Notes: generated by a model not told the origin, from the letters alone. 35,983 bases of DNA from an uncultured Terriglobales bacterium (GCA_955652395.1 CATPBJ010000192.1:1-35983); one strand, 5' to 3'; positions 16,387-25,523 are shown, counted from the stretch's first letter. A program made the numbers and translations.

Positions 16387-19248
16387 TCAGGCCTTGCCCA
16401 CGAGAATGAACGGAGCCCATTGATAAGGATGGGGATAGCTCGATCTCAGTTTCAGCATGGCTCCCCTCAGGGCAGCGGCTTTGGTTTTCTCCTCTCCCAG
16501 AAGGCGGTAGAAAACGCTCATATATTCTGCGGTGCTCTTGTCATGCACATCCCACAGGCTTAGTACCAGGGACCGGGCCCCGGCGTGAAGAAGACCTCGT
16601 GCCAAACCGATGAGCTCATCGCCCGCACTGACCACGTTCAGCCCGGTAGAACACCCACTCAAGGTAATCAGTTCGACGGGGAGCCGTAACTGATAGAGAT
16701 CGAACAAACTCAAAAACGAGTCTCCCAGGCGGATGGCGGAAAACATGGGATTGTCCTGGCGGAAATGGCCATGGGTCGCGATATGGATCATGCGACTCTG
16801 AGGGCCCTTACTGCGCAGGACCCGTTCGCTGGCGTTTTCGCCGACAAACACCTCGGGCCGATCGAGAACGCCGGTAAGCGCCTGGACCTCATCCAGGATT
16901 GCAGGCGCCTGGGGATCGGGGATGCCGAACACCAGCGCCGCTCCAGAGGCGTTGGCGACTCGGCCCTGGCCTAGCGCAAAGATGCTGGCGCTGGGGGAAT
17001 ACGACACGGTGTAGCGGTCAATCAAGTGTTGTGTTCCATCAAACAAGGCATGGAACGGGACGTAGTGAAGCAGGCCATGCGGCACGAAGACCAGATGATC
17101 GGCTTTTAGCCGGGAGGCAACGGGGGCGATGAGTTCATGATAGAGCTCAGTCAGGTGCGCCTGCGTCGATTGCACCAGCGCATCCTTGAACGCTTCGAGG
17201 TATTGTGGATTCAGGCGGAACTTGGAAAGTTGGAACTGCAACAAGCGCAGAACCTCCGCCACCCTGGATTCAAGCGTGACGGGAACAATTTCTAGAGTTT
17301 CTGGTCCGAGGACGCATGCCAGGATGCGCTCCTGTACCCGAAAATATTCGACCAACAGCGTATCGGAAGGAATCGCGCAGCGAATGGCCGCGATGGGCAG
17401 ATTGGTCGGAGTCTGCAAACCGGCCTGCTCGGCATCGGCTTGGGTCGCCTCCTCCAACATATGGAGCAATTCTTTCTCCCGCGTTCCTGCTTGTTTTTGA
17501 AGGCTAGTGATTCGTCCCAGGGACTGGGGCTCGGGCTGCAGTTGTTCTCGTTCGATGAGGTTGTAGTACCAGTTGAGTTCCTCGCGCAAATCCCGGATGG
17601 AGCGCACTAACTCGCTCTGCCCCGGCTGGTCCTCGGCGATCGTTGGCGCCGGGCGGAAGAACAAATCCATCAGGCTACGCGACTTGGCCTGCTCCATATA
17701 GCTGAATGCTTCTTCAAGGGCAGCGGGATCGCCGCTTTGTTTGAGACAAAGCTCAACCAGGTGCTCATACACTTCCAGGCGATTCTTTATGAAGGCGATC
17801 TTCAGTTCTTCGCCGCGCAAGCTGCTGCGCAGCGTTTCCAGGGCATGCCTGGCGGCCTGATACGACGAGTATGCCGGGTCGAACTTTCCGCCCGCAGCGT
17901 GGATATTTCCCATCAGCAGATGCGCCTGGTAGGCAAGCACCGGCGCCTCCAGCTCCGCCAGTTTCGCGATGGCGTCATTGCAGAAACGGAAGGCCTGATC
18001 CGGATCTTCGGTGCGCAGCGCAATCCGTGAAAGCAACAGTTGAGCCAGGGCCGCTTTGCTGCGCAGGTTGAGGGAAACGAAAGACTCCAAAGCCTCGGTG
18101 GCGAATCGCCGCGCTTCAAAGAAACGCCCCTCGTCAAAGAAAACCAGCGCTCGATACAAGTCGATCAGAGAGGGCCATGCGCGGTTCTTTTCCCGGACGA
18201 AAATCTCTCTGGCTTCAGAAAAAAGCTTAAGACCCTCAAATGCGTGCCCCTGCTGGCTGGCAGCCATAGCCGAGAAGGCCAGGCATTTGGCGCTCTCGTA
18301 ACCCATACTCAGCTTATGAAAGCCGTTGTAACCTTGGCGCGCGAGCTCGGCAGCGTCCGAGCTCAGGTTTAGCTCGAGATAGAGCTCTGCCAGATCCAGG
18401 TTGCACAGCGCCAGGTGATAGGCATCGTTCACTTTCTTGCATGCCAGGCGCGCCGCCCGCAGCATTTCGATGGCTTTGCTGTACTCGCCTCGCTGGTAGT
18501 GAAGATAGGCGATGTTGTAGTCGGCCTGCGAAACCAGCAGAGGCATTCCGTGTTCGTGGCAAAACTTACGCGCATGCTGGTAGGCTTCGACCGCTTTGGA
18601 AAAAGCATGCAGGCTGATGTAGCAAGTCGCCATGTTGCTCAGGACCGCCGCGATCCCTTCGGCATCCTTTTGATCCAGTAGCCCGCGGTATGCGCGCTCA
18701 TAGCAGGCCTGGGCATCGTTGAAGCGATCCTGCCGGTAGTAGATGTTGCCGATGTTGATATCGAGGCGGGCAAGCCGCCAGGCATTTCCTTCGGCAGCGA
18801 AGATCTGCCGCGCGCGCTCGGCGGCAGCAAACGCGCGGTTGTACTCGCCCAGCAAAAGCATGGGCTGGACCGATCCGCTGAAGGTGCGAGCCACCTCGTG
18901 GCTCTGCCCGACCGCCTCGAACCAGACGACAGCCTGTTCGTGAAGCTCGACCGCCGCAGAATGCTCGCCCCGGGCGTACAACACATTTGCCTTCCCCCGC
19001 AGCGCGCGGGCCAGCGACTCCCTGTCATCGATGGCGCCTGCGATGAAGAGAGCAGCGTCAGCCAGGTGCAGGGCCCGCTGCACATCGACACGGATCTGTT
19101 CCCGTACCTGATCAGTAAGTTCTGTCACCACGTCCGGCTTGAGTAGGGACGGGTGGCGCGAAACAAGTTCCCGCCGGCCCGCCTCATCGGGCACGTCCGC
19201 AAGCTGCTCGAACAATTCCTGATGCTTTGCCGCCGCGGGCTGGGTCAC
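16387..19248 (-). CDS. TPR-CHAT caspase-like protease
   Basis: A 953-aa protein. From about residue 50 to 490 it is a long array of tetratricopeptide-type helices (for example NIGNIYYRQDRFNDAQACYERA and YNIAYLHYQRGEYSKAIEML). Helical linkers follow, and then a CHAT domain over the last 300 residues. The catalytic dyad is visible as His826 (IHIATHGHF) and Cys866 (LSGCSTG), each in its conserved frame. CHAT domains are clan CD proteases; in TPR-CHAT proteins the repeats usually bind a partner that switches on cleavage. The start is decided by context: GTG 19248 overlaps the sigma factor stop as GTGA with GGAGAG six bases upstream, whereas GTG-type starts further up would overlap sigma by about 50 bp. 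It is coupled to the ECF sigma factor and followed by a zinc-motif protein that could be its target. Confidence 0.9.
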   Translation of the reverse strand: MTQPAAAKHQELFEQLADVPDEAGRRELVSRHPSLLKPDVVTELTDQVREQIRVDVQRALHLADAALFIAGAIDDRESLARALRGKANVLYARGEHSAAVELHEQAVVWFEAVGQSHEVARTFSGSVQPMLLLGEYNRAFAAAERARQIFAAEGNAWRLARLDINIGNIYYRQDRFNDAQACYERAYRGLLDQKDAEGIAAVLSNMATCYISLHAFSKAVEAYQHARKFCHEHGMPLLVSQADYNIAYLHYQRGEYSKAIEMLRAARLACKKVNDAYHLALCNLDLAELYLELNLSSDAAELARQGYNGFHKLSMGYESAKCLAFSAMAASQQGHAFEGLKLFSEAREIFVREKNRAWPSLIDLYRALVFFDEGRFFEARRFATEALESFVSLNLRSKAALAQLLLSRIALRTEDPDQAFRFCNDAIAKLAELEAPVLAYQAHLLMGNIHAAGGKFDPAYSSYQAARHALETLRSSLRGEELKIAFIKNRLEVYEHLVELCLKQSGDPAALEEAFSYMEQAKSRSLMDLFFRPAPTIAEDQPGQSELVRSIRDLREELNWYYNLIEREQLQPEPQSLGRITSLQKQAGTREKELLHMLEEATQADAEQAGLQTPTNLPIAAIRCAIPSDTLLVEYFRVQERILACVLGPETLEIVPVTLESRVAEVLRLLQFQLSKFRLNPQYLEAFKDALVQSTQAHLTELYHELIAPVASRLKADHLVFVPHGLLHYVPFHALFDGTQHLIDRYTVSYSPSASIFALGQGRVANASGAALVFGIPDPQAPAILDEVQALTGVLDRPEVFVGENASERVLRSKGPQSRMIHIATHGHFRQDNPMFSAIRLGDSFLSLFDLYQLRLPVELITLSGCSTGLNVVSAGDELIGLARGLLHAGARSLVLSLWDVHDKSTAEYMSVFYRLLGEEKTKAAALRGAMLKLRSSYPHPYQWAPFILVGKA

Positions 19249-19829
19249 CTGAAACTCTCCATCTCCAGCCGCTTGCGGAGCAGCTTCAGGCATCGCCCTC
19301 GAATGAAGCCGATCGATCCGGTTGCCAGTTTCAGCTGTTTAGCCACTTCCGGATAGGGACGGGGTGGGTCGGCAAAAAAAAGCAGCCTGACCAGCCGACT
19401 GCATCGGTCAGGAAGACCGGCGATTGCGTCTCGCAGGATTTGCTCTCGTTGTAGCTGATCGAGCAATTCTTCGGGCAGATCTTGGGTCTGAGCTGCGGAC
19501 AGTTTTTCGATTTCCGCCGTATCATCGAAGAGTTCGAGCCGCTGTTTCTTGGTCCGCAAGCACTTGTGATAGCTGGCCTGCATGAGCCACTTGGGAAGAG
19601 CGCGCGGCTCGCGCAATCGGGGCAGGTCGGATAGCAGGTCGAGGCAAACCGCTTGGAAAATATCGGCAGCGTCTTCCCGCGACAGCCCGAACTTGATAGG
19701 CACTGAGAAGATCAGATTTTTATATTTCTCGATGAGAGCAGCCCAGGCCGCCTGATTCCCCTGGCAACACTCGCGAACCAGGCGCTCGTTTGACCACGAG
19801 AGCTCACGCGCCCGGGGTTCCTGGGTCAC
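19245..19829 (-). CDS. ECF-type RNA polymerase sigma factor
   Basis: A 194-aa sigma-70 family protein of the extracytoplasmic-function class. Region 2 covers about residues 24-95 (WAALIEKYKNLIFSVPIKFGL, then DIFQAVCLDLL and LPKWLMQASYHKC). Region 4 covers about 138-190 (IAGLPDRCSRLVRLLFF, PEVAKQLKLATGSIGFIRGRCLKLLRKRL), the helix-turn-helix that reads the -35 element. It starts at GTG 19829, which overlaps the stop of the peptide-binding protein as GTGA; it ends as GTGA with the CHAT gene. Such coupling implies a fixed ratio of sigma factor and protease. No membrane anti-sigma gene is adjacent; the nearest candidate is the zinc-motif protein at 15637-16260. Confidence 0.9.
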   Translation of the reverse strand: MTQEPRARELSWSNERLVRECCQGNQAAWAALIEKYKNLIFSVPIKFGLSREDAADIFQAVCLDLLSDLPRLREPRALPKWLMQASYHKCLRTKKQRLELFDDTAEIEKLSAAQTQDLPEELLDQLQREQILRDAIAGLPDRCSRLVRLLFFADPPRPYPEVAKQLKLATGSIGFIRGRCLKLLRKRLEMESFR

Positions 19830-21589
19830 GGTTTGGCACCGGCGGTGGCCCCACTTCCCTCCCGAAAGTAAAGCTGTTCAACATTCCAAAGCGTGTTGGG
19901 CTCAAGGACAGCTGGCTTGAAATTAGCCAGATTCTTCCGGGCGCCCACCAGAATGTTGGGCGTCGCCAGGAAGACGTATGGCAGGTTGGCGGCGATAACT
20001 TGTTGAGCTTGATCGTAAAGGCGCTTACGCCTGTCGTATTTCAGTTCGACCATCTGCTGCTGCATCAACTGGTCGAGTTGAGCCTCCCAGTCTGTGGCCG
20101 GTTTGGTTTCTCCGAGATGCCAAAGGTGAGTGCTTCCGGACGACAGCCACACGTTCATCTCCGGATTCGGGTCGGCGTCTCCGCCGCCCAGCCCCATGAT
20201 CGCAGCGTCGTAGTCGAAGGTCTGAAACACGCGGTCGAGAAGCGCGCGAAACTCCAGCGGAACTACGTGGACGTCCATTCCCAGCTTGCTCAAGTCGTCC
20301 TGAATAATGGTGGCAATTTTCGTTCGCTGATTGTTTGAGGAACTCACAATGATGGAGAATTCTACCGTCTGGCTCTTCCCGTCCATCAGGCGGCCATCGC
20401 CACGCCAGGAAAAGCCGGCAGCCTTTAACAGTTCGCGCGCATGCTCCAGCGAGCGGGCGGGGTGAGGCAGGGATTGATTCACCCAAAGCTGGTTTGAGGG
20501 ACTTACGTTTCCCCACAGCGGTACCGCACGCCCCGCATACACCAATTTGACGATCCCTTCCCGGTCAATGGCGGAGGAAACCGCTTGGCGGAACCGCAGG
20601 TCCGAGAACCACGCCGGCCGGTTCGCGCGGGATGCCTTTGCGTCGTTAAGGTTGAAGAGAAGAAAGTTGTACTCGAGGCTGGGGCCGAGATCAAACAACC
20701 CATAGCCGCCATTTTGCGCGTCGCGGGACAAGAGAATGTAGTTCTCAGCATTGACGCGGTTCATGATGGCAGTATCACCAGCCTGAAAGCGGATGACCTG
20801 GGCCTCTTCATTTCCCACAAAAAGAAAAACCAGCTCGTCGAGATAGGGGAGGCGCTGCCTTTTCTGGTCCATCTTCCAGAAGTAGGGATTGCGCTCGAGC
20901 ACAACCCGTTGACCGGGCACATAGTGCTTCAGCCGAAACGGGCCCATCCCCGCTAGGGCTGCCGGTGACTCGTTGATGTTCCACACCTGCGTGAACCTGT
21001 TTTCCTGATATGCCTTTTCCAACAGATGCCGCGGCAGCATGGCCAGACTGTCGAAGATGCGTTCTGCGGCAGCGTAGGGTTGGGCCAGAGTGAAGCGAAC
21101 GGTGTACGAATCAATCTTCTGCACCGCGATCGGCTTTCCACCTACGATCAGGAGGTCCCGTTGCGGAGAATGTATTTTCTCGTCCAGGTAGACCTGAAAG
21201 GAAAACACGACATCGTCAGCATCGAAGGGCTGGTCGTCAGAAAATCGCAATCCGCGACGCAGCTTCAGAGTGAACACCCTGCCGTCGCGTGAGGCTGCCC
21301 ACGACTTGGCCAGCGCCGGCTCGGTCCTTTGCGAGTCGCGGTTGATATGGATGAGATCAGCCATCATCCGTCCAATCACTTCCCGCGAGCGCACATCCGC
21401 AGCGGTGACCGGGTTCAGCGTTTTCGGCTCGGCGGCTTGACCAACAACCAGGCTTCCGCCGTAGCGGCCAACTTCACCGTCCGTGATCTGCAGTTCTTCG
21501 TCTGATTGCGCCGGCTGCGGAGAGGAACGGGCAAGAGAATTCGACCCTAAAACCAACACCAGGGCGGCGAGCCATGCCAGACGGCGCAT
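19826..21589 (-). CDS. peptide/dipeptide ABC transporter substrate-binding protein, family 5
   Basis: A 587-aa periplasmic binding protein with a signal peptide (MRRLAWLAALVLVLGSNSLA) and no lipobox cysteine. SBP_bac_5 features include EPKTLNPVTAADVRS near the start and the hallmark LAKSWAASRDGRVFTLKLRRGLRFSD, split here by residue runs as in DppA/OppA. FDADDVVFSFQVYLD, GMGPFRLKHYVPGQRVVLERNPYFW, and FRQAVSSAIDREGIV follow. These proteins hand di- or oligopeptides (sometimes nickel or heme) to the permeases. It lies 23 bp downstream of the second permease and overlaps the sigma factor by 4 nt. Placing the binding protein directly on the sigma gene suggests that peptide sensing feeds the signalling part of the cluster. 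Confidence 0.92.
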   Translation of the reverse strand: MRRLAWLAALVLVLGSNSLARSSPQPAQSDEELQITDGEVGRYGGSLVVGQAAEPKTLNPVTAADVRSREVIGRMMADLIHINRDSQRTEPALAKSWAASRDGRVFTLKLRRGLRFSDDQPFDADDVVFSFQVYLDEKIHSPQRDLLIVGGKPIAVQKIDSYTVRFTLAQPYAAAERIFDSLAMLPRHLLEKAYQENRFTQVWNINESPAALAGMGPFRLKHYVPGQRVVLERNPYFWKMDQKRQRLPYLDELVFLFVGNEEAQVIRFQAGDTAIMNRVNAENYILLSRDAQNGGYGLFDLGPSLEYNFLLFNLNDAKASRANRPAWFSDLRFRQAVSSAIDREGIVKLVYAGRAVPLWGNVSPSNQLWVNQSLPHPARSLEHARELLKAAGFSWRGDGRLMDGKSQTVEFSIIVSSSNNQRTKIATIIQDDLSKLGMDVHVVPLEFRALLDRVFQTFDYDAAIMGLGGGDADPNPEMNVWLSSGSTHLWHLGETKPATDWEAQLDQLMQQQMVELKYDRRKRLYDQAQQVIAANLPYVFLATPNILVGARKNLANFKPAVLEPNTLWNVEQLYFREGSGATAGAKP

Positions 21590-21612
21590 ATAGGATCATG
21601 CGGCCCGATTTA

Positions 21613-22677
21613 TTAGACCGTGACCGATTGTAGCCGCTTGTGGAATGCGTCCGCCAGCGCAAGGTAACCAAGAGAGAAAACTACCAACGCCATTGCAGGA
21701 GCGAACATCCACCAATACGAAACCAGTACGTTGTATTGCTGCAGATTCGCCAGAAGGTTCCCCCAGCTAGGCAGCGGCTCGCTCAGCCCCAAACCTAGAA
21801 AGGATAGCGTGACTTCTGCGATGACATATTGCGGAACCAGCAAGGCAGCCTGGGTCAGGAGGACCCCGTAAGTGTGGGGCAGCACGTGTCGGCGAAGCAC
21901 GTAGCTGTCGGAGGCTCCGAAGCCACGGCTGGCGAGAACGTACTTCCGAGTCCTGGCGCTGAGCACAACGCCTCGGACCAAACGTGCCGGGCGCGCCCAT
22001 CCCACCGATCCGATCACTGCTATGAGAAGAAAGAAGGTTTGAACCGGACTGATATGGAGCGGAAGGAACGCTCGCACCGCCAGCAACAGGTAGAGCCAGG
22101 GCAGAACGAGAAAAAGTTCTGCGATGCGCATCACCGATTCGTCAACCCAGCGTCCGTAGAAGCCGGAAATGGTTCCGAGCAGCAATCCCAATGAAAGCGA
22201 AATTCCGGTGGCGAGCAGACCCGCACCCAGGGAGATACGGCCACCGTAAAGTATCCTCGAAAACTGATCGCGTCCGTAGTTGTCGCTGCCGGCCAGGAAG
22301 ATCTGCGCCGGAGCTTCCACGCCGAACAAGTGGATGCTTGACAAAAAGAGACCCGCAATTTTGTATTTCGGCCCCTCCACAAACAAATGGATCGGATATT
22401 CCTGATCGCGGGATTCTTCGTACTCGTACAAGCCCTCTGGTCGGGAGACTGACTGGTAAACAAACGGACGCAGGTGAAAGTGTCCTTGAGCATCCACAAA
22501 ATGCAGGCGGGTCGGCGGCACAAACGGGAAGTCACGATTTTGGCTGGCGGGTTCACCGGGGGCGATAAAGCCGCCAAACACAATGATGCCGTGCAGCAAC
22601 ACGAGAACCATCGCCGCGGCCCGGGTTTTTGCCTTGTTCGTCATCGTCTTGCTCGTCATCATCTTGCCGGTCTTCAT
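21613..22677 (-). CDS. peptide ABC transporter permease, DppC/OppC type
   Basis: A 354-aa permease. After an unusual lysine/methionine/threonine-rich N-terminus (MKTGKMMTSKTMTNKAKTRA) comes a first membrane helix. A periplasmic stretch of about 90 residues follows, then the core with GSDNYGRDQFSRILYGGRISL, the typical DppC signature ahead of the transport domain. The EAA-like cytoplasmic loop is KYVLASRGFGASDSYVLRRHVLP. The C-terminus has LSFLGLGLSEPLPSWGNLLA, another hallmark. It starts at ATG 22677 with a perfect AGGAGG seven bases upstream, 26 bp after the first permease. The long first loop is larger than in E. coli DppC and may contact the binding protein. Confidence 0.92.
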   Translation of the reverse strand: MKTGKMMTSKTMTNKAKTRAAAMVLVLLHGIIVFGGFIAPGEPASQNRDFPFVPPTRLHFVDAQGHFHLRPFVYQSVSRPEGLYEYEESRDQEYPIHLFVEGPKYKIAGLFLSSIHLFGVEAPAQIFLAGSDNYGRDQFSRILYGGRISLGAGLLATGISLSLGLLLGTISGFYGRWVDESVMRIAELFLVLPWLYLLLAVRAFLPLHISPVQTFFLLIAVIGSVGWARPARLVRGVVLSARTRKYVLASRGFGASDSYVLRRHVLPHTYGVLLTQAALLVPQYVIAEVTLSFLGLGLSEPLPSWGNLLANLQQYNVLVSYWWMFAPAMALVVFSLGYLALADAFHKRLQSVTV

Positions 22678-22703
22678 CTTGTCCCTCCTGGGTTCGCCAT
22701 CCG

Positions 22704-23666
22704 CTATTGCATCCTTACCCGTGGATCGGCGGCCAGGAGCATCGCGTCTGCCAGGAGATTGCCGAGAATCATGAAAAGGGTGGACGACATCACAACCCCG
22801 ACCACCACATATAGGTCCCTCGACATGGTTGCCTCGAGCAACAAGGGCCCCAACCCGGGCCAGCCGGTCACGACTTCAACCAACAGCGATCCACTGAGAA
22901 GGCCACCCATTGAAAATCCGAACAACGAAATCAGTGGATTCGCGGCAGCGGGCAGTGCGTAATGAAACAGCAGGCTCGCTTTCGAGATTCCATGTCCGCG
23001 GGCGGCCTGAATGAACGGAGCCTTCAGCACCTCCATCATGCTTGAGCGCACATGTCGGAGGATGATTGGCAGATTCGCCAGCACAAGTGTCGTGACCGGA
23101 ATTACGAGGTGAGTCGCGAGATCGCGGATTTTCGACCACCGTCCGAGCTGATCAAACCTCAATGACACCATCCCTCCAACCGGTAGCGCATGGGTGCGAA
23201 CTACCAGGTACAAGAGTCCTAATGCAAGCACCAGCTCCGGCACCGAAAGAAGCACCGATGTACTTCCCATGCTCAGTCGATCGATCCCTCGACCCGGGTG
23301 GGCGGCGATCCAAATTCCCCATGGCACCGCGATCAGCCACGCAAGAAAAGTCGCCACTCCCGTCAGTAGCAACGTATTCCCGGCTCGCACCGCAAGCAGA
23401 CTCCTGACCGGCGCATTGTAGGCGAAGGAATATCCCCACTCGCCCCTAAACACGGACTTGGCCCAGCGGACATACCTGACGGGCATTGGCTGATCCAGTC
23501 CGTAGCGGGAGCGCAGGGCGGCAACCGTCTCCGGCGAGATCTGCGGGTTCAGCTTGATTTCGTCGAAGAAGCTGCCCGGCGCGAAATCGGCAAACAGAAA
23601 GCAGAGGATCGAAGCCCCAATCAGCAGCATTATTCCGTGGATGAGTCGCCGCGTGAGGTAATTCAT
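22704..23666 (-). CDS. peptide ABC transporter permease, DppB/OppB type
   Basis: A 320-aa permease beginning MNYLTRRLIHGIMLLIGASILCFL, the usual DppB start, with six hydrophobic segments. The periplasmic region after helix 1 has LRSRYGLDQPMPVRYVRWAKS, a strongly conserved piece in this family. The coupling loop with ATPases is FIQAARGHGISKASLLFHYALPAAANPLISL. The C-terminus (VVGVVMSSTLFMILGNLLADAML) also matches. It begins at ATG 23666, overlapping the ATPase stop as ATGA. It pairs with the 21613-22677 permease to form the membrane channel. Confidence 0.93.
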   Translation of the reverse strand: MNYLTRRLIHGIMLLIGASILCFLFADFAPGSFFDEIKLNPQISPETVAALRSRYGLDQPMPVRYVRWAKSVFRGEWGYSFAYNAPVRSLLAVRAGNTLLLTGVATFLAWLIAVPWGIWIAAHPGRGIDRLSMGSTSVLLSVPELVLALGLLYLVVRTHALPVGGMVSLRFDQLGRWSKIRDLATHLVIPVTTLVLANLPIILRHVRSSMMEVLKAPFIQAARGHGISKASLLFHYALPAAANPLISLFGFSMGGLLSGSLLVEVVTGWPGLGPLLLEATMSRDLYVVVGVVMSSTLFMILGNLLADAMLLAADPRVRMQ

Positions 23667-24514
23667 TCTGATCCCGGCCGTTCGGCCCGGAACGCGGAGG
23701 CAATCGTCCGCGTAGCGGCCAGCAACTCGCGCGTGTGGGCGTGCCGGGGACTCTCGAACACCTGCTGCCTGGTGTCTCGCTCGATGATCGTACCCTTGTG
23801 CATTACGGCGATATGGTCCGCCACTTGTCCCACCAAACTCAGGTCGTGAGAGATCAGCAAGCAGGTCAGGGAATGAGCAATCCGTATTTCGGCAAGCAAG
23901 TTTAGTATTTGCGCTTGCGTCACCAGATCGAGGCCCGAAAGGGATTCGTCCAATATCAGCAGCGTAGGCCGCAAGGCTAGGGCCCGGGCAATGGCCAGGC
24001 GTTGCCGCTGGCCCCCGCTGAACTCGTGTGCAGATCGATCAGCCCAGTCCGCCGAGAGACCAACTTCTTCCATCAACTCGCAGGTGCGCTGGCGCAGCTT
24101 TCGGCCGGACACGCGACGCTGGATTTCGAGGGGTTCGGCGATGATCTGCGCTGCCGAAAACCGCGGATTCAGGGCACCGGAGGAATCCTGAAAAACCATC
24201 TGAATCTTCGGCCGCAGCGACTCCAGCTCGCAGGCAGCGGCGCGCGATATTTCCCGTCCCTCAAACCAGATTTCTCCAGAGTCGGGGGTCTCCAGCATTG
24301 CCAGACAGCTTGCGAGGGTTGATTTTCCCGATCCAGACTCCCCGACCAGCGCAGTTAGACAGTCGGGCGGAATCTCAACATCCACGTTCTTAAGGGCGTC
24401 CACCACGAACTTGTCTCGCGAGAATATCCGGCGTTGTACGTACCGCTTGCTCAGGGCGTGCACCCGCACCAGTGCTGGTCTAGCTGCGCGCTTTGTCGCC
24501 TGTTCAGCTGCCAT
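23663..24514 (-). CDS. peptide ABC transporter ATP-binding protein, DppF/OppF type
   Basis: A 283-aa ATPase with Walker A GESGSGKST near residue 57, signature FSGGQRQR, Walker B LLILDES and the H-loop ISHDLS. The region MVFQDSSGALNPRFS is the Q-loop stretch typical of DppF/OppF. Unlike its neighbour it lacks the cysteine-rich oligo_HPY tail, so it is shorter than canonical DppF (about 330 aa). Walker B reads LDES instead of the common LDEP. It starts at ATG 24514, overlapping the upstream ATPase by 11 nt, and ends overlapping the permease by 4 nt. Confidence 0.92.
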   Translation of the reverse strand: MAAEQATKRAARPALVRVHALSKRYVQRRIFSRDKFVVDALKNVDVEIPPDCLTALVGESGSGKSTLASCLAMLETPDSGEIWFEGREISRAAACELESLRPKIQMVFQDSSGALNPRFSAAQIIAEPLEIQRRVSGRKLRQRTCELMEEVGLSADWADRSAHEFSGGQRQRLAIARALALRPTLLILDESLSGLDLVTQAQILNLLAEIRIAHSLTCLLISHDLSLVGQVADHIAVMHKGTIIERDTRQQVFESPRHAHTRELLAATRTIASAFRAERPGSE

Positions 24515-25523
24515 GATGGAAACAACTCACCCGGTGACCGGCTTCCGGCATTAGTTCCTCGGGATCCTCACTCTGGCAAATTTCCGTTTTCCGCGAGCAT
24601 CTCGGCTCGAAAGCACAGCCACTGGTCAAAGCTTCCAAATAGGGCGGACCGCCGGGAATTACGGGCAAGAGGCCAGCAGGTGCCGAGCCGTCGCGTCGAG
24701 GAACTCGTGCCACCAAGTTCAGCAAGCCTTTGGTGTAAGGGTGGAGCGGCCGACCAAACATTCTCGACGAAGGCCCTTGTTCAACCGCGCGACCCGCATA
24801 CATTACGACCACTCGATCGGCAAAGCCGACAAGCAGGGCCGGATCATGAGTGATGAAGATGAGTGCGGTGCCAAACTTCTGCTTGAGGTTTCGCAGCACT
24901 CCTAGGATTTCCGCCTGTACGATCACGTCCAGAGATCGGGTCGGCTCATCGGCAATCACCAGGTCCGGCCGGCAGGCGAGCGCCTGGCCAATTGCGACGC
25001 GATGCAGTTCTCCTCCGCTCAGTTGATGTGGATAAGCGGCACAAATCCGCCCAGCGTTCGTCAGGTTAACTGCCCGCAGCATGGCCTCGGCTTCCTGTTT
25101 GCGTGCCTTGCGCTTGAGCCCGCTATGCGCACCAATGACCTCGGCAATCTGCTCGCCGACGCGCATTACCGGGCTCAGCGCGAGTCCAGGTTCCTGGTTG
25201 ATCAAGGAGATCTTCGCGCCGCGAATTCTGCGCAGTTGGGCTTCGGACATCCCCAGCAGCTCTTCATTTCGAAAAAGAATTGAACCATCAACCCGGGCAT
25301 CAGCAGGAAGTAACCCAAGAATGGACAGAGCGAGAGTGCTCTTGCCGCACCCGGATTCTCCCAAGATTCCAACTACTTCCCCAGCCGATATCTCCAGATC
25401 GAGTTGACGCAGTGCCGCCTCAAGGGCCTGGCCATCGGCACCGTACTTCACACTCAATCCGCAGACCCGAAGCAGTCTGGGGATCTCGTCGCGGGATGAC
25501 CTACCGATCGGGATCGACTTCAA
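24504..25523 (-). CDS. peptide ABC transporter ATP-binding protein, DppD/OppD type
   Basis: A 339-aa ATPase with Walker A GESGCGKST (about 56-64), signature LSGGELHR, Walker B LVIADEPT and H-loop ITHDPALL. The C-terminal oligo_HPY region carries the cysteines CAFEPRCS...IC...SC, which in DppD/OppD can hold an iron-sulfur cluster. The signature deviates from LSGGxxQR (ELHR). The start is uncertain: TTG 25523 has GGAG seven bases upstream, and no ATG lies near the expected position; homologous sequence begins about residue 16. It is the first gene of the minus-strand cluster. The promoter must lie in 25524-26020, shared with the divergent regulator. Confidence 0.9.
   Translation of the reverse strand: MKSIPIGRSSRDEIPRLLRVCGLSVKYGADGQALEAALRQLDLEISAGEVVGILGESGCGKSTLALSILGLLPADARVDGSILFRNEELLGMSEAQLRRIRGAKISLINQEPGLALSPVMRVGEQIAEVIGAHSGLKRKARKQEAEAMLRAVNLTNAGRICAAYPHQLSGGELHRVAIGQALACRPDLVIADEPTRSLDVIVQAEILGVLRNLKQKFGTALIFITHDPALLVGFADRVVVMYAGRAVEQGPSSRMFGRPLHPYTKGLLNLVARVPRRDGSAPAGLLPVIPGGPPYLEALTSGCAFEPRCSRKTEICQSEDPEELMPEAGHRVSCFHHGS

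Noticed and set aside
16387-19829. Type III-E CRISPR (Craspase) locus
   Set aside because: The TPR-CHAT and sigma pairing invites it, but there is no gRAMP effector, no Cas1 and no CRISPR repeat array in the window.
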